Positions 21,601-34,439 of a stretch of DNA of 64,000 nucleotides are shown here, piece after piece. The notes beneath the pieces are model-generated. The model searched no databases, was not told where the DNA came from, and saw only the letters and a program-made list of their open reading frames with translations. Each line of letters starts with the position of its first letter. Positions within the stretch are counted from its first letter, which is position 1. The DNA is from Ciborinia camelliae (lineage: Eukaryota > Ascomycota > Leotiomycetes > Helotiales > Sclerotiniaceae): assembly GCA_025890175.1 (NCBI GenBank), contig JANPYM010000009.1:1967359-2031358 (forward strand), given 5' to 3'. A program made the position numbers and the translations under genes.

Positions 21601-24394
21601 TTAACGAGTTCCCATGGACAAGCCTTGAAAAGCTCCAATCCAGCCGTCAGATTGACCAACGAGTCCACCTTGTCGGCCATATTCGCTACCATCATGGGTT
21701 GGTGTAGTACCATGAGGAGATGGAAATCGACCGGGTGTCTGGTAATCGGCCGTATTTGCGAAACCAGCATACGGGTCGATCATTGAAGGAACGTACGCAC
21801 TCGTAGTACCGGCATTTCTGGTAGCACCAAACGGAGAGTATCCATAAGTATAACCTTGAGGCTGGAATCCAGGAGCCGCTGCGGAGCTTCTGTCCAAAGT
21901 CGACTGGAATGGCTGAGCGAAGACACCTTGATATCCTCGACCAGCTTGTGTCGTATTGTATGTTTGGGCCTGTTCGGTCTGTTGTGGTCGACGCTCACTT
22001 GGTGTGGTTCTGTTGACACCTACAGCTCCAGGTCCAATACCACTTGGTGCTTGCAAGCCAAGTGCAGGACTTGCGAAAGAAGCAGGATTGATCGCAGACA
22101 TCCAAATTCTCGTCTTGTATACTTTGAACAAGTCGGTGACAAGAGAGTTGAAGTTGATATAGGCATCCGCAAAGTAATAAAATGTAAGCTTCTTCCAATC
22201 CCTAGATTTGAAGAGGTAAGCTTGTGTCATCGGATTAGTCAGTGTCATTAGTTGACTTACATCTGGAATTCTGCATCCAAAATCTCCATGTGTAGACCAT
22301 GTTCCTTCACTTTTTGCGTACAAACACGCTTGGCCTTTGCTTCATTTCCTTCCTTGTCACGTAAAGCTTGTATTTCATGGTTCTGGGCAAGGCGTTTGAT
22401 GATCTTGGGCTTGATCTCTCCTGGATTAGGTTCTTGCATGCCATGCTGACTTGGTGGACCCATGCCTCCTACAGCACTTCCTTGCATACCATTAGCAGCA
22501 GCCATTAAGCCGGCACCGGTTCCATCAGTATTGCCTACAGCACTCTGAGAGTACATCATAAGCCACTTGTAATGTTCTTCGGCATAATGCTCCTTGAGTT
22601 CTTTGGCAGTAGCCCAGTCCACGTTATCCTTAGCGACTGTGCCTAAATCTGTTCCCCGATCGGCCTCGACAATCACAAGATCTCCAGGCTTAACAGAGAG
22701 ACCGGTGCCTTCTTGAACGTAGAAGACATCTGCTCGCGAGCATTTGAACAAGACAATATAGAGTAGTTGGTTATGTCGAGGTTGTGGAACGCCATACATG
22801 CTTCGGTGAGGTGATGCGGGGCGGCCACTAGAGTATTGATTGACATTTCCATAAGGATATGCAGAAGGGTTGAATGCAGAAGGTGTGAAAGCATCGGTAT
22901 TACGACCTGGTTGAGTAAGATTTCCAAAGTAAGAAACTGCTGCATGAAATTAGTGTGAGTATTTGAACCTATGCACCGACTGCCTTCAAAGTTATCCAAA
23001 AAGTAGAATTGCTTACCATGATCGTTAGTAGAATAGCCATTGCCTTCATTATAACGACCTGTGTAGTCCTTTGGTGAAAGACTCTCTTGAAGACTGGTCT
23101 CAAGCTGTGATAACGGCTCGCCAGCGATCGAGCTAACGGAGCCCTGTCGAGCAGGTACATCAGCGAAAGAGTGGCGCCTGCTCTGCGGGATATCAGACAG
23201 TCCACCAAATCCGAGAGAGCTCTGCCAATAGGCCTTCTTGACATTCTCTAGCTTTCGGTTTTCAAGGGTATATGGCGAGGCTCTTTGTGCACCGCCGATA
23301 CCATATTCACTCATTCTTCGTCCTAACATTGCCTTGGAAGGATCCTGTAGATCGTTGAGCTCATCAAGTTCGTCAATTGCAAAGTCTGATTCTTCCGGTA
23401 GAGGTTCTTCCTGCAAGCCATAACCATTACCAAGACCAAAAGCATTGGATGTTGAAGATCGAGGTCGAAGGCGTAAATTTTGATATTGTTGCTGGCGTAA
23501 CATGGCGTTCTCTCTGGCCAATAGTTCGATAGTCTTGGCCTCTTGGGATTGAATTTGAACACCATGAGAAGAACTGTTAGTACTCTCATCATCATCATCC
23601 TCGACTTCTTTGACTTTTCCTAAGCCACCCTCCGTCATCTCGCTCAACATACTTGGTCGAGAAGGTCGATGCTGCAATCCAGAATGTCCAATACCACGTC
23701 CTCGACCTGAAGCTGCTGGAACAGCTGCCGGTGATGGACCAGCACTAGAATCTGGATCAAGCTGACCAACGGAGTATGATTGAGATCGGTAAGTCTTGGG
23801 AGTAGGATGAAGAGGAATTGCGAAAGGGATAGTGGGATTAACGGAGGGGTCTCGCTGACTCATCATTTCGTTGGGAAAGTATCCATTACCAGCTGAGCCG
23901 GGTGGATGAATTGAAGTTGGTGATGGTAATACTTCGGTCAATCTAGAGGGTGGCTCCTTACGTGACTCGCTGTTCCAAATACCACTACCCCATGGGAACG
24001 AGCTTGAGCTTGTATGTCCACGACCAGCAGCAACTTGAGCATGAGGACCCCAAGCGTTGGACTCAGCTGAGGGGGTAGTAGGGTGTGAAGCTGTTGGAGA
24101 CATGCTGCTGCTTGCAAATGACCCCTTTCGGGGTTGGGCTCCAGACTGAGTAGTGTCATTTAACCACGAGGCTCGGCGTGTGGGCTTTTGTGGCGGGTTT
24201 ACTGGCTGTTGGATATCCTGTCGGTCGGGTTCATCATCAGAGCTTGCCAAAGCCTCTGAATCTGGTGTTGAGCGTCGCTCATTGAATTTGCCGAGGAGAA
24301 GAGAAGGATTGCTTGACGTCATTGATGAAGGATTAGATTGATTAGTCTTACCACCAGCTCCGATCTTATTGTTGCTTGAATTCATTGAACTCAT
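21601..24394 (-). CDS. PSP1 C-terminal-domain protein
   Basis: Exons 23017-24394, 22261-22939 and 21601-22201, with introns of 77 and 59 bp, give 885 residues. The first 500 or so residues are disordered and rich in Ser, Pro, Asn and Gly, with a short Gln-rich helix (ELLARENAMLRQQQYQ). The PSP1 domain, about residues 530-690, begins at FYVQEGTGLSVKPGDLVIVE, runs through RGTDLGTVAKDN and HEIQALRDKEGNEAKA, and ends near DWKKLTFYYFADAYINFNSL and TRIWMSA. The tail is again Gly/Gln/Tyr-rich. Yeast PSP1 suppresses DNA polymerase alpha mutations and localises to stress-type granules; bacterial relatives (YaaT/RicT) bind partner proteins. Function here is unknown beyond the domain. Confidence 0.9.
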
Positions 24395-26595
24395 TTTGAC
24401 CAACTAGAAATTATTAGTTCTGTAAATGAGAAAGATGCTCTAAATTTAAAGTCTAAAGTGAAAGTGGAAAATTGTAGGTAAGATCTTGTGCTACAGCGGA
24501 TTGAGTGGTACCTCCATTAAATGCCCGGGCCAAGTGAAGACCGTATCATACGCTCATGTAAGCAGGGTACTGAAAAGGTGAATCATTAAAACAAGAGGGG
24601 TTGCCACCAAGGAAAGGGCACCGTAGAGAGTCACAGACTTGGACCCAATACAGCCAATCTAGAAATTGAATATATCATGCGATAGACTGAAGCCAAAGAA
24701 ATAAACAAATAAACAAACAAATAGATCGAAGGATGACAGCAAACATTAATAATGAAAACTCACCCAATTAATAAATAATCTCTTCTGAGGTCAGGGAAAG
24801 GTTATTTTAGTCAAGTAGTTTTCGAAAATGGCCAAACTTTTGGATATGATCTGCTTGTAAAAGGGGGGGTAGTCGACAGTAAGCGAATCTGTCGAAGTGA
24901 TCAAGAATAGGAAATTGACCTGACAGAAAAGGGGGTATGGGTATCTAGGTGTAAGAGCTGAAAGAGGCCCAAGTTTTGGATGCGAATGGGAGTGAATACT
25001 GGTGTGTCCCGCAGGAGAAAGCGGACCGAGTTTCGATAATGGCGCAAGAAGGGAATAACTAATACTGCGCAATGTCTTTGTCAGTAAACAAGAAAAACAG
25101 CATCGAGAGAAAAAGAGACAGTTGAAATATCTAGAATTGTGCAAGTGCGCAGCAATCAAGAAAACTGCGAAATATGTCAAGACTAGGCTGCGAATGGACG
25201 CGGGTCAAGAAACCACGAGGCGGAATTTCATCTGTTCTGCGCCGTATATCGACTTTCGAAGTTCAGGCTTTCCGACAGCCCGTAAGTGAATCATATAATG
25301 CTACCTAGGTAGGTACCTCATTCGACAGAGATATGTATATATATACACAGAACTTCTTCTATAGTCGAATCCCAGAACATCCCTCAGAAGATGCGATAAG
25401 GGTTTGATAGCTCGAGCAAGTGCCTTGTAGAATCCAGACCATCGAAGAATCCAAGGAGCGAATTTTCCAATGTTGTCGTTGGACTGCGCCAATCTTGAAC
25501 AATTGTTGTCGTCGAATGCACCTCCTCTAAACCAACCATTCGGAAGAAAGAGGTACCCGGTCGGATTATCGGATACCTCTGTTTGACGACGGTAAGAAAA
25601 GCATAAACTCACCGGATGTGAGATAAATCCAACCAAAGGAAACCAACTTTCAAAATACAATTATTATCTGTTTATCTAGTAGATTGACATGTCAGCCTCA
25701 TAATTCCAAGTCGCAATATAAATAACTCGAACATAAACCCCCCATCAGGGCTAGGGGTTGCGATGGAAGGAAATGGCAGAAGCTCACCTACTTGCTTTTA
25801 TCGCGGTTGCCGCATGAAATGACGAAACTCTTCTAATGCCACTCTCTTATTCTCAATTTATGAACCCAATCCAAATACCATCTATTTCTCGATAATCGCT
25901 CGAACTAGCAGTTGTTGAAACAAACAGAAGAGATCGAAAGTTGAACCTTCTGCGCATGCGTTCGGAGTTTCGAATTCGTGGAAGGCTTTGTGTCGCCCGG
26001 ACTATGCGTAGCCCATTGTCGTGGGAAGGATAAAGGCGAAAGGCCAAAGCTCTCTCTCCTAGAGTTATAGAAATTGAAGGACAGGTAGATCTCTGGAAGA
26101 AAGGAATGGAAAAGAATATATATCTTGACGCGTGAAAGTATTCCTTGTCAAGATGTTATAATATATGATATATCTTTTTTCGTAAAGGGTGAGGTTAAGG
26201 TTGTTTGAAAGAAGGTGGGAGGATTTGGCAAAGTTTGAAGTTCTTCTGCGGCGAAGTAGAGGAAGTAGTTTCGAGGGATCGAAGATGGGCGAGGCGAGGC
26301 GCAAGTAACGCAACCTTGATGCGGGGAAAGCTGCCTATGGTGAACACGCGAGACAACCTTCAAAGAACACGCCAAATTAGAAAAATGAGAAATGCTTGTA
26401 CGTTTTCAATGTGTGCGACAACAGAGAAGTCAATGATTGGTCTTGGGATCTTTTTTCTTTTTCTTTTTTTGGTAAGATGACGAAATTCGACTAAAGATGA
26501 AAAGGTGGAAATCTCCGTTGAAGGTATTCCCAAAATTTTATTTTTTTTATCTTGAAGAATAATTTGGTTTTAATTATGGAGGGGGAAATATAAGT

Positions 26596-26613
26596 ATATA
26601 TATATATATATAT
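26596..26613. repeat. TA dinucleotide microsatellite
   Basis: An uninterrupted TA run of about 18 bp in the gene desert. Confidence 0.8.
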
Positions 26614-27240
26614 GTACTCGTAAATGATATTGATAGGTATATATTGATACGTGATATTTGGGATTTGATATTGATGGGCCTCGACGATGGAAGATGAGCT
26701 TAGGTAAAAGAAGGGGTATTGGTAAATGTAATATATGTAATATAATCCATAGGAATAAGGATGGATCACGGATCTCCCTAAAGAAAGATGGATGACCCGG
26801 GACCGATGAATGAATGGATCAGGTCAGGATGGCGATGGGGACAAGAACTGAAGGGGAAGGGGAAGGGTGGTCTTAGCGCGACAATTGGCACAAGGGTCCG
26901 ATGTTCGAGGGGGCGTGGAGGGTCAAGGAAGAAGGGAAGTGGGAAGGGATCTCAGGTGCTAACTACGAACTTTTTCTAAATTTAATGAATGGAAAGATCT
27001 CATTGGTAAAAGAGGGAAACACCCACATATGAAGACAAGGGGGGGAAGGGAGAGGGGGAGAGTTTAGCTCTGCGTTAAAAGTGGAGGGCCACCACAAAAG
27101 TTAACGGACATGCGTCGATGGTGGATGGTGATGGAATGGATGACCATGAAATTATGGGGTGAAGTTGAAGTTGAAGATGGAGGTGGAGCACTTGAGATGG
27201 ATTGAATTTGATGCTCAATTGAGGTGGTGGTGAAGAGAGA

Positions 27241-27277
27241 GTTGGGTTGGGTTGGGTGATGTGATGTGATGTGATGT
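27241..27277. repeat. Adjacent GGGTT and GATGT pentamer repeats
   Basis: Three GGGTT-type units run directly into four GATGT units, followed by AGGTG-type variants. Confidence 0.8.
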
Positions 27278-28785
27278 AAGGTGAGGTGAGGTGCCCAGGT
27301 GGGGTGAGTAGTGGGCGAGAAGACGATATAGAGTGAAGATGTTATCAGATAAACTGGCAATGGGAAGGATTAGAAAGGGAATGTATAATGAGGCCAAGCA
27401 CCCGTTCTTGTTCATGAAACCCGGGCAAAGAGAGAGAGAAAGAGCGCGCGCATCAAGAGAAACGAGTAAAAAAGAGGGGGGAACATTTGGGCTTAACATA
27501 TACATCAATAGAGCAGCATTGGATTTTCTCTTGAATATGCAAGTCAGAACAAATGGAGCTTCTTCTCAAATTAGAACCACTTAAGTAGAAGGAGACCTGA
27601 ATGCAAGAGACGTTAGAACATCTATAAAAGTACGTCTTATTGGATATCCAAATTATGAGTGGAGTGGCAGTCGATGATTTCGATTAGTTCTTCTTGAATT
27701 CATGAGACCATGCAAATATAAATAACCATGCATGAGGTTAACCATATCTAACTACAACTATGTACTTACTTGGGTGCTTATTCACATACATACCTATGTC
27801 TTGTGAGGTTCACGATCGACAAATTGGCATATATAATGCTGTAATACTGATATTATGATACTCGAGTATACTATTCGTACAAGATTAGATCAGATGCAAT
27901 GAATATCTAGGTAGGTACGTACATTTCTTACCTCCCTATCTAGTACATACCTACCGGCATTCTATTTAACATCAGGAATCCAGATCGACCTCGATAGAAA
28001 ATAGTAAGGCCTCGAATTCCTCTCCACAAAACTTGTAAATTAATAAACCGGCGATCCCAACATTCAGGGCTTTTCAAATACCTACCTAGCTACCTTCCCC
28101 TATGACCTTAACTCTATGGCTTTAGTAAGGTTAGGTAAGTGCAGAAAATATCTAACGCCGCTTCACTTACAAAAGTCACATTCGAAATTATTCTCCAGAT
28201 TAGATACGAGTACTCTGCTTTGCATTGATGCTTGCGGAACCATAAAAGATAAAAAGAGCAGTCAGTTGATGTCAAGAATTGATTGATTGAAATACTGTAT
28301 GACCTACCTATAGGTAATACACACACACATTACTTCATGTACTCTGTACCGTAGATGAAGAGTAATCCCAAGTGCCGGCATTGCAGATATAGAATCCCAT
28401 GTTATCATACATACATAGGTAGGTAGGTACCTACCTACATACATACATACACACAGTACTCCCTCCGTACATTCATCATGATTCATGAACATTCTTCATA
28501 TGACAATGACAATCCATAGCAATGAGAAATAAAAGGAAAAGGAACAAATATGCAAGCACGAGAACATACATACCTACACCTACCTACCTTACCTTACCTT
28601 ACTTAACGTATATGTTGTGAGTGCATCCCCCATCCTGAAATTGCAACACCTACATACATGATATCAATCACTGCTGTGCAATACTGTACCCATTCATTAG
28701 ATTAGTTCTACCTGCCTGCGTACCTACCTACCCAGTACCTATGTAAATATTGCCCTGCCTGCCTGCCCAGATACCTGTCTCCGCA

Positions 28786-28811
28786 TCTCTCTCTCTCTCT
28801 CTCTCTCTCTC
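28786..28811. repeat. TC dinucleotide microsatellite
   Basis: Thirteen uninterrupted TC units. Confidence 0.85.
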
Positions 28812-29240
28812 CTCCCAACCGTCTTAACTTTCTCAACCATAACATGACATGAAAATTAATAATACCAACCTAGTAATTCCAACAACCGAACCATCCCACC
28901 ATTTTCCCCATCCTTTTCCTTCCAGATGTTGGTTGATGTGAATGTCGATTTTGCCACGACAACGCCACCAGCAAGTACCTAGTAGGTCATGTGTAACCAT
29001 CCAATTCTGCACCCGCCATCCGTCCTCCATTTTTATTATTCCCTCATCCTTCTTAGGTACCTAGGTATTGACATCAATTCGTTCCAAACATCCATCTCAT
29101 CTCCATCAATCTCTTTCATATTTCATATCTTATATTTTATATACATACATAGGAAGATCGAGAATCGAGATGGCCATGGCCATGGCGATGGCGATGCCCA
29201 CATCATATATTACAGAATTCTACGTCCATATCCATACTTC

Positions 29241-29273
29241 CATTTCCATTTCCATTTCCATTTCCATTTCCAT
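29241..29273. repeat. CATTTC hexamer microsatellite
   Basis: About five and a half perfect CATTTC units. Confidence 0.85.
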
Positions 29274-29522
29274 CCATTACATTATATACATAATAAATTT
29301 TAAAGTCTTATTAATAATTTGGCTACATAGGTACGTACACCGACTTTAAAATTTTAAATTTTCAAAAGAAGCTGAAAGCTATCATCTATCTATCTCTAGT
29401 ATCTCCATCTATCGATCAATCAATCTCCATCTACCCCAGATTTTCCCTCCCGCGCTCTGATGATCTATCACTGGCAATCAATCAAATGTAGGTACCTACC
29501 TACCCACCTATCTAGCTTCAAC

Positions 29523-29551
29523 CCTCGAACCTCGAACCTCGAACCTCGAAC
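29523..29551. repeat. CCTCGAA heptamer repeat
   Basis: Four perfect units of CCTCGAA. Confidence 0.85.
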
Positions 29552-29938
29552 CCTAAACTACCTAGGTATCTACCGCATCCCGATCCACCTCCAAACTAGG
29601 TACCTACCAATGACCAGGCAGAAAAAGCAAGAGCATACCTAACGACGAATCACGATAAACTCCATTATCATTGGAAGAAACTTTGTTAAAAAGATGCTTT
29701 GATCGAGGGGCAGGAGAAGAGTGGGATGACCCGACCGACGAACAAAGAACATGGAATTGTCCTATCAGAGTCTAGTGGATAGATGTAAAAGTATATTTTT
29801 TGCATGCAGAAGAAGTAGTACTGTAGTAATAATAGTAGTAGTAGTTGGGGAAAAAACTAGCTAGGTAGATAGGTATTTCTAGATTGTATAAAGTTTTATG
29901 TAAAGACCTAGATCCAGATACCAACAATGCAAATGAAC

Positions 29939-29973
29939 ATTCATTCATTCATTCATTCATTCATCCATTCATT
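29939..29973. repeat. CATT tetranucleotide microsatellite
   Basis: Around seven CATT units, slightly interrupted at the 3' side. Confidence 0.85.
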
Positions 29974-30751
29974 TATTCTTCGAGTCCTTTCCCCTCCTCC
30001 CCCCTAAACACCCAAAAAGCGGCATCAACAATAATAGATACCATACCATCCATCCATCCAATTCCCTAACAATTCAAATCGGCAAAACTTCCCCCTCCCG
30101 GTAGGTATTCCATGAAACCATCTGGCCCTTCCTTAAACAAATCGCGGGGAAATTATAACGGACCATTCCATGTTAGTACAACACCACCGAAAGCAACGCT
30201 ACCCACAGGCCATCCGATTCCATCCCTCCAATTACCGCTGCAAAGAAAGTAGGTAACCCCTCATCATCCCCCAATCAATCCCATTTCATCTGCAGATATG
30301 CCTTCCAGCCTCGTTCATCATTCGAGTAGAAACCATACGATATCTATCAGGTTTTTGATGGTAGCCAAGGAATTCTGCTGCTGTGAGTGGTGGCATTGGC
30401 AAGCCACAACGCGTACTTGATTCGTCACGGAAATTTTTGCCCACACCTCCTTGATGAATGAGAGACCCGAATTTTCGTCCAATTGAATCAATACAGTTGA
30501 TGCATGGTGAGGGAATATATGTATTTCGTAATTGAATATGCATGAAGTAGTATCAGGGGGGAGGGGAGGGCGGAAGGCCAAATTTCTGTTCAATGAGAGA
30601 AGGCAAAGGAAATGCACGAAACTTCATATGGGTATTGCCGATGCTGTGGAATAAAATTCTCTTCAGTAAGAGTCCATAACTGATTCTTTGTACATCCCCG
30701 CGGCGATGCGAGTAGATCCCAAAGACATACATCTTCAACCAAGTACCGAGC

Positions 30752-31751
30752 TCAACCAGAAATGGAATCTAAGCTACTAGACGCAACTGCATCAGGACCT
30801 TTTTGTTGCTTCAACTTCTCCTCAAACTTCGCAAATTCTTGCATTGCGATCTCCTCTTCCTCGTCCAATACTTGTACAACTCCTTTCACTTCTTCAATCT
30901 GCACCATTATTAGCTCATTGTCGCATGAATGGTCATCTGAGCCCAATACTTACATAGTGCATAAGCATTCCCTCAATACCATTCTTCAACGTGACGGTAC
31001 TTGAATCGCAGGTTCGGCATGCCCCTCGGAGCTTCAACTTGACCATCCCATCCTCAAACCCGCGATAGTCAATGTCTCCACCATCTTCCTGGATTGCCGG
31101 TCGGATGCGGGTTTCAAGTAATTCCTTGATCATTCCCACAACCTCAGGGTCATCCTCATTATACGCTAAGCTATCCTCCTCTTCTGGTGCTTCGCCACTT
31201 GCCCCCGTTTTCTCTGTGATATTGACAATCTGTGCACCGGAAGTTACTGCCTCCGTTATGAGACTGAAAACCTCTGGTTTGATATGTGCCCAATTCGCAT
31301 CGTCTGCCTTTGTGACTGTAATGAAATCCGCGCCATAGAAAACTGACTTAACTCCATCAATATTCATCAACGATGCGGCGAGAGGCGATGGATGTGGTGG
31401 CGCAAGTGTGGATCGGGGATTAAGGTATTCGATGAAGGGTGCATTGAGGGAGGGTGGCAGAATTGGATGATTGGGAAGAAATTTCAATGCATCCGGGTTG
31501 GGAGTATCCTCTGTTTGGATGAAAATACTGCGACTGCCGCCAATCGCGGCAGGCTTTAACATGGTTGATGGTTGATGAAGTGGTTGCAGAGTCGGTCTCG
31601 TCCTCGAACTCGAAGCTGTCATAGCTGGTAATCTTGTACTTTGGTGCACATATCTCTGCGAGCTTCGGGGACAGATAGCAAATGATGATTTTCCTGGTCG
31701 AGATTTCGATAGTAAAGACTTTGCTTCTTGAACGATTCGTTTTGAGGCCAT
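30752..31751 (-). CDS. NFU1: Mitochondrial Fe-S cluster scaffold NFU1
   Basis: Late-acting mitochondrial scaffold/carrier delivering 4Fe-4S clusters to targets such as lipoyl synthase. Exons 30954-31751 and 30752-30898 flank a 55-bp intron, giving 314 residues. The first 70 or so residues are basic and Ser-rich, as in a mitochondrial presequence. The Nfu N-terminal domain starts at SIFIQTEDTPNPDALKFLP and includes SPLAASLMNIDGVKSVFYGADF. The C-terminal NifU domain has IQEDGGDIDYRGFEDG and the cluster-binding CxxC at C245/C248 (RGACRTCDSS). The second exon completes the domain with EEVKGVVQVLDEEEE. It diverges from the HIT zinc-finger gene. Confidence 0.96.
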
Positions 31752-32336
31752 CGTGCGGTTTATCTGAAGCTCAGTAAGAATAAATACAATCTAACTATTG
31801 ACTTGAAAAGGCCAAACTGAACATGCAAGATAAACTTAGGAATGAAGACAATATTAGGTATGATGGTGATATAAATTGAAGATTGAAATGGTTTGCTTCT
31901 TTCTACAATTACTTGCCTCTGCAATGTTATTTCTCAGATACTTAACGTAGGTTCTTTGTAAGCATTTATGACGCACTAAGTGGTATTACCTTACCTTTAA
32001 TTGGTCACTTGTTATCGGGATACCCTATCTCCGATAAGGAAGTCGAAACTTTTTTTTTGATTCAATTTGTATCGGCCGCGAGGCTGAGAAATCAAATAAT
32101 AATGCATTTCTCAAATTACCTACTATCACCCGAACTTTCTTTTGCAGTTTTCACTTTCCATCAAAGTTTCTAGCCCTTCTTTCCAGGTTGACATCTCAAT
32201 CCTGAAAGGCACAATCCCAATCTTATCTGTGAGTGCCTGTTGAATACTAGGTATTATCTCAATTCAGATGAACGAGTGAAACTGGCTCCAAATCATCGCA
32301 TCTCGTCCGTTCCTTATTTTGTCGAGAGAGCCTCAA
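31752..32336. promoter_or_regulatory. Divergent promoter region NFU1/HIT zinc-finger gene
   Basis: A 585-bp spacer between two divergent start codons. It is AT-rich, with a T-run near 32050. No factor site is asserted. Confidence 0.4.
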
Positions 32337-33160
32337 ATGGACACCTTGATTGGCCAATCTATTGGCAATCAACAGATGTCTATTGAAACCTTTTCCACAG
32401 GTGGTAACACACTCGAAGCCCCGGATCTCATAAGTCAATTCATTGCCAGTGTGGCAGAAGTACCGGCCGAAATTATCGATCTCACAAGCCGTGTCGGTAT
32501 GGAGGAAACTCAAGTCGATCCAAAACTCTGTTCCCTATGTAGGGAGAACAATCACAAGTACAAATGCAAATATTGTGATGCGCGGTAGTGAGTACCTTGT
32601 ATGGCCCAAAAAAGAAACTTGTGCTAATTTACAAAAGCTGTTCTGTGAAATGTTCCAACGTACATAAATCAGACACAAATGATCATGAGGAAGAGAAAGA
32701 GAAACTTGCTTCCGCCCCTCCCCCTACCAAGATCCCATCCCCCATATCCAAAGCAAATTCCATAGTTCGACCAGGAACCCTCGCTGCAGCCAGTGCCAAA
32801 GGACCATTCGAAAATCTAAATAGCTCGAGTGAACTCCAAGAACTTTTCAAAAAATATCCGAACCTGCGCTCGCATCTGGAAGCAGTTGATACCGCAACTC
32901 TTCGACCGACAGGTTTTAACTCACATAAATGGAATCAAGACCAGGGGTGGGAGAAAGGGAGGGACGCTTTAAAGAACGCAAGAGGATATTATGGAAAAGA
33001 CGGCGAAGGCATTCGCGAGTATTGTGACCTTGTTTTACGACTTCTTGGAGATGAAGACGAGGAAGACGAAGAGGCAGCAGCAGAGATTTTGCGAAAGGAG
33101 GCGTTGGCTGAAAGCACCAGGGTCATTCGAGCGTTATTGGAATCCGAAAAGAGAAGATGA
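32337..33160 (+). CDS. HIT zinc-finger protein (HIT1/ZNHIT3-like)
   Basis: Probable box C/D snoRNP assembly factor. Exons 32337-32587 and 32638-33160 flank a 50-bp intron, giving 257 residues. The treble-clef zf-HIT is split by the intron: CSLCRENNHKYKCKYCDA in exon 1 and YCSVKCSNVHK across and after the junction. The GTGAGT donor at 32588 restores the conserved YCS and is preferred over GTAGTG three bases upstream. After the finger comes a disordered Pro/Ser stretch, then a helical segment (SELQELFKKYPNLRSHLEAV) resembling the region that binds Rsa1/NUFIP in Hit1. The C-terminus is acidic. The zinc finger sits nearer the middle than in yeast Hit1. Confidence 0.85.
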
Positions 33161-33485
33161 AAGGCATTATAGGGCGCAAAATACAGGATCAGTCTACGCT
33201 TTACGAAACGATCAGAATGAGAAGGCAGTAGTACGATGAAGATGCATACATGGATGCCCAGGCAAATTTGGTGAGCACTTACCCTGTCTACACATTTCAT
33301 GAGTCTGACATACACAATAGATGAAGACAAACGATATATTAGTCTAAAATGTCTAGGATTCATTTTGCCCAGCCAGTATTCCAACGCATTCACACCCAGC
33401 TCAGAAAGATCGATGGAATTAAATTACAAGTTTACACGCTCTGGAAAGAAATTAGATACCCTTGAATACAAATGAAATTATTTCT
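33161..33485. other. Convergent spacer
   Basis: This 325-bp segment between convergent stop codons presumably holds the two 3' UTRs; nothing else is visible. Confidence 0.5.
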
Positions 33486-34439
33486 TCAACTATTGTTAAT
33501 AGGATTACGTTTGAATCTCCCAAAAAAGCTCGCCCTTCTTGGTGTCCTCACAGGCGACTTCAACAACTTTATATCTTCTCCCGACCCATCATGCACCTTC
33601 CCCTTCGTAACTTTCAAAGATAATAATGGGGCCACCATCTCCTTTATAGACCATCTCGCATCCCCACTTTCGTCCCGCTGCGTCCAATCATGCCGATCAT
33701 TCTTTTCCCTCTTCGCCTCCTTCGGCTCCTCCTTTTCTTGCCACGGCAAGAAATCCCCCATGCTCATCGGTCGTACAACCCTACTCTTATGCACAATTGC
33801 TACATCTGAATTAAACGTCCGTCGAGGACATCTATACACATCTCTTTCCGCATCCAATTCCGCAGCGCGCTCAATTGCCGTGGTCCATTGATATTGATTC
33901 CTATTCCTCGTCCTCGTCCTCTCCGCCGTCGCATGATCAATCACCTGCGCTTTCTGCAATATCGTCGTAGGTTTCTGACATCCCGCCCCTTCATCCATGG
34001 TCAAATACCCGAGGCTCTTGAGTGCCGGCTCGGCTAATTTGTGCACCTGATGGAGCCTGTCCTGTGTAGCCGTGTTCGCGAACGATAGTGCGGCGACTTG
34101 GGGCACGTGGTGATACACGCCTGTGGCCATTGATACTCGTGCGGCGCGACGATGGTCGGCAAGGGCTTTTTGCTGGGCGATATGAGCTTTTAGACGCCGG
34201 GTGAGGTCGTCGGGGTCGAGGGGTGCGCCTTTCTTAGGGCGGGAGTGGGGACCTTGGATTTTGACATGCTGGGGTTGGATGCAGGGGGGGTAAGACATGG
34301 TTCGGTAGGCTTTGGATTTCTGAGGATTAATGTTAGGGTTGTGTAAAGTGGGATTTGAGGTTGTACATAGAGATAAATGACTTGCCCAACACAATTCTTC
34401 ATATGTAGGAACAGGAGCTCCAGCAACTGATGTATCCAT
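33486..34439 (-). CDS. Hypothetical protein, probably lineage-restricted
   Basis: An intron-free frame of 317 residues starting with ATG at 34439. I do not recognise it. The middle is Ala/Arg/His-rich and helical (LTRRLKAHIAQQKALADHRRAARVSMA), followed by QDRLHQVHKLAEPALKSLGYLTMDEG and a segment rich in Arg and Asn. The C-terminus has an acidic-basic mix and ends RRASFFGRFKR, which contains a PKA-type RRAS consensus. No signal peptide, membrane span or catalytic motif was seen. Protein-like composition over the full length and absence of repeats support it being real; a small intron near the N-terminus cannot be excluded. Confidence 0.6.
   Translation of the reverse strand: MDTSVAGAPVPTYEELCWASHLSLCTTSNPTLHNPNINPQKSKAYRTMSYPPCIQPQHVKIQGPHSRPKKGAPLDPDDLTRRLKAHIAQQKALADHRRAARVSMATGVYHHVPQVAALSFANTATQDRLHQVHKLAEPALKSLGYLTMDEGAGCQKPTTILQKAQVIDHATAERTRTRNRNQYQWTTAIERAAELDAERDVYRCPRRTFNSDVAIVHKSRVVRPMSMGDFLPWQEKEEPKEAKREKNDRHDWTQRDESGDARWSIKEMVAPLLSLKVTKGKVHDGSGEDIKLLKSPVRTPRRASFFGRFKRNPINNS

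Larger units (their letters stand above)
24395..30751. other. 6.3-kb gene desert with abundant microsatellites
   Basis: No open frame here has recognisable protein features or splice-joined conservation. The DNA is AT-rich and dominated by simple sequence: TA dinucleotides, GGGTT and GATGT pentamers, TC dinucleotides, CATTTC hexamers, CCTCGAA heptamers, ATTC tetramers and many TACC/GGTA tracts. The left end must hold the PSP1-gene promoter, the right end the NFU1 3' UTR. I see no transposase or reverse-transcriptase motif, long terminal repeat or inverted repeat. Confidence 0.6.

Noticed and set aside
28300..28460. Possible terminal repeat or CRISPR-like array of TACC/CATA units
   Set aside because: Units are 4 bp with no unique spacers; ordinary tetranucleotide repeats.
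24395..30751. Transposon or retroelement insertion as the cause of the gene desert
   Set aside because: No transposase, reverse transcriptase or integrase motif and no long direct or inverted terminal repeats were seen in any frame.
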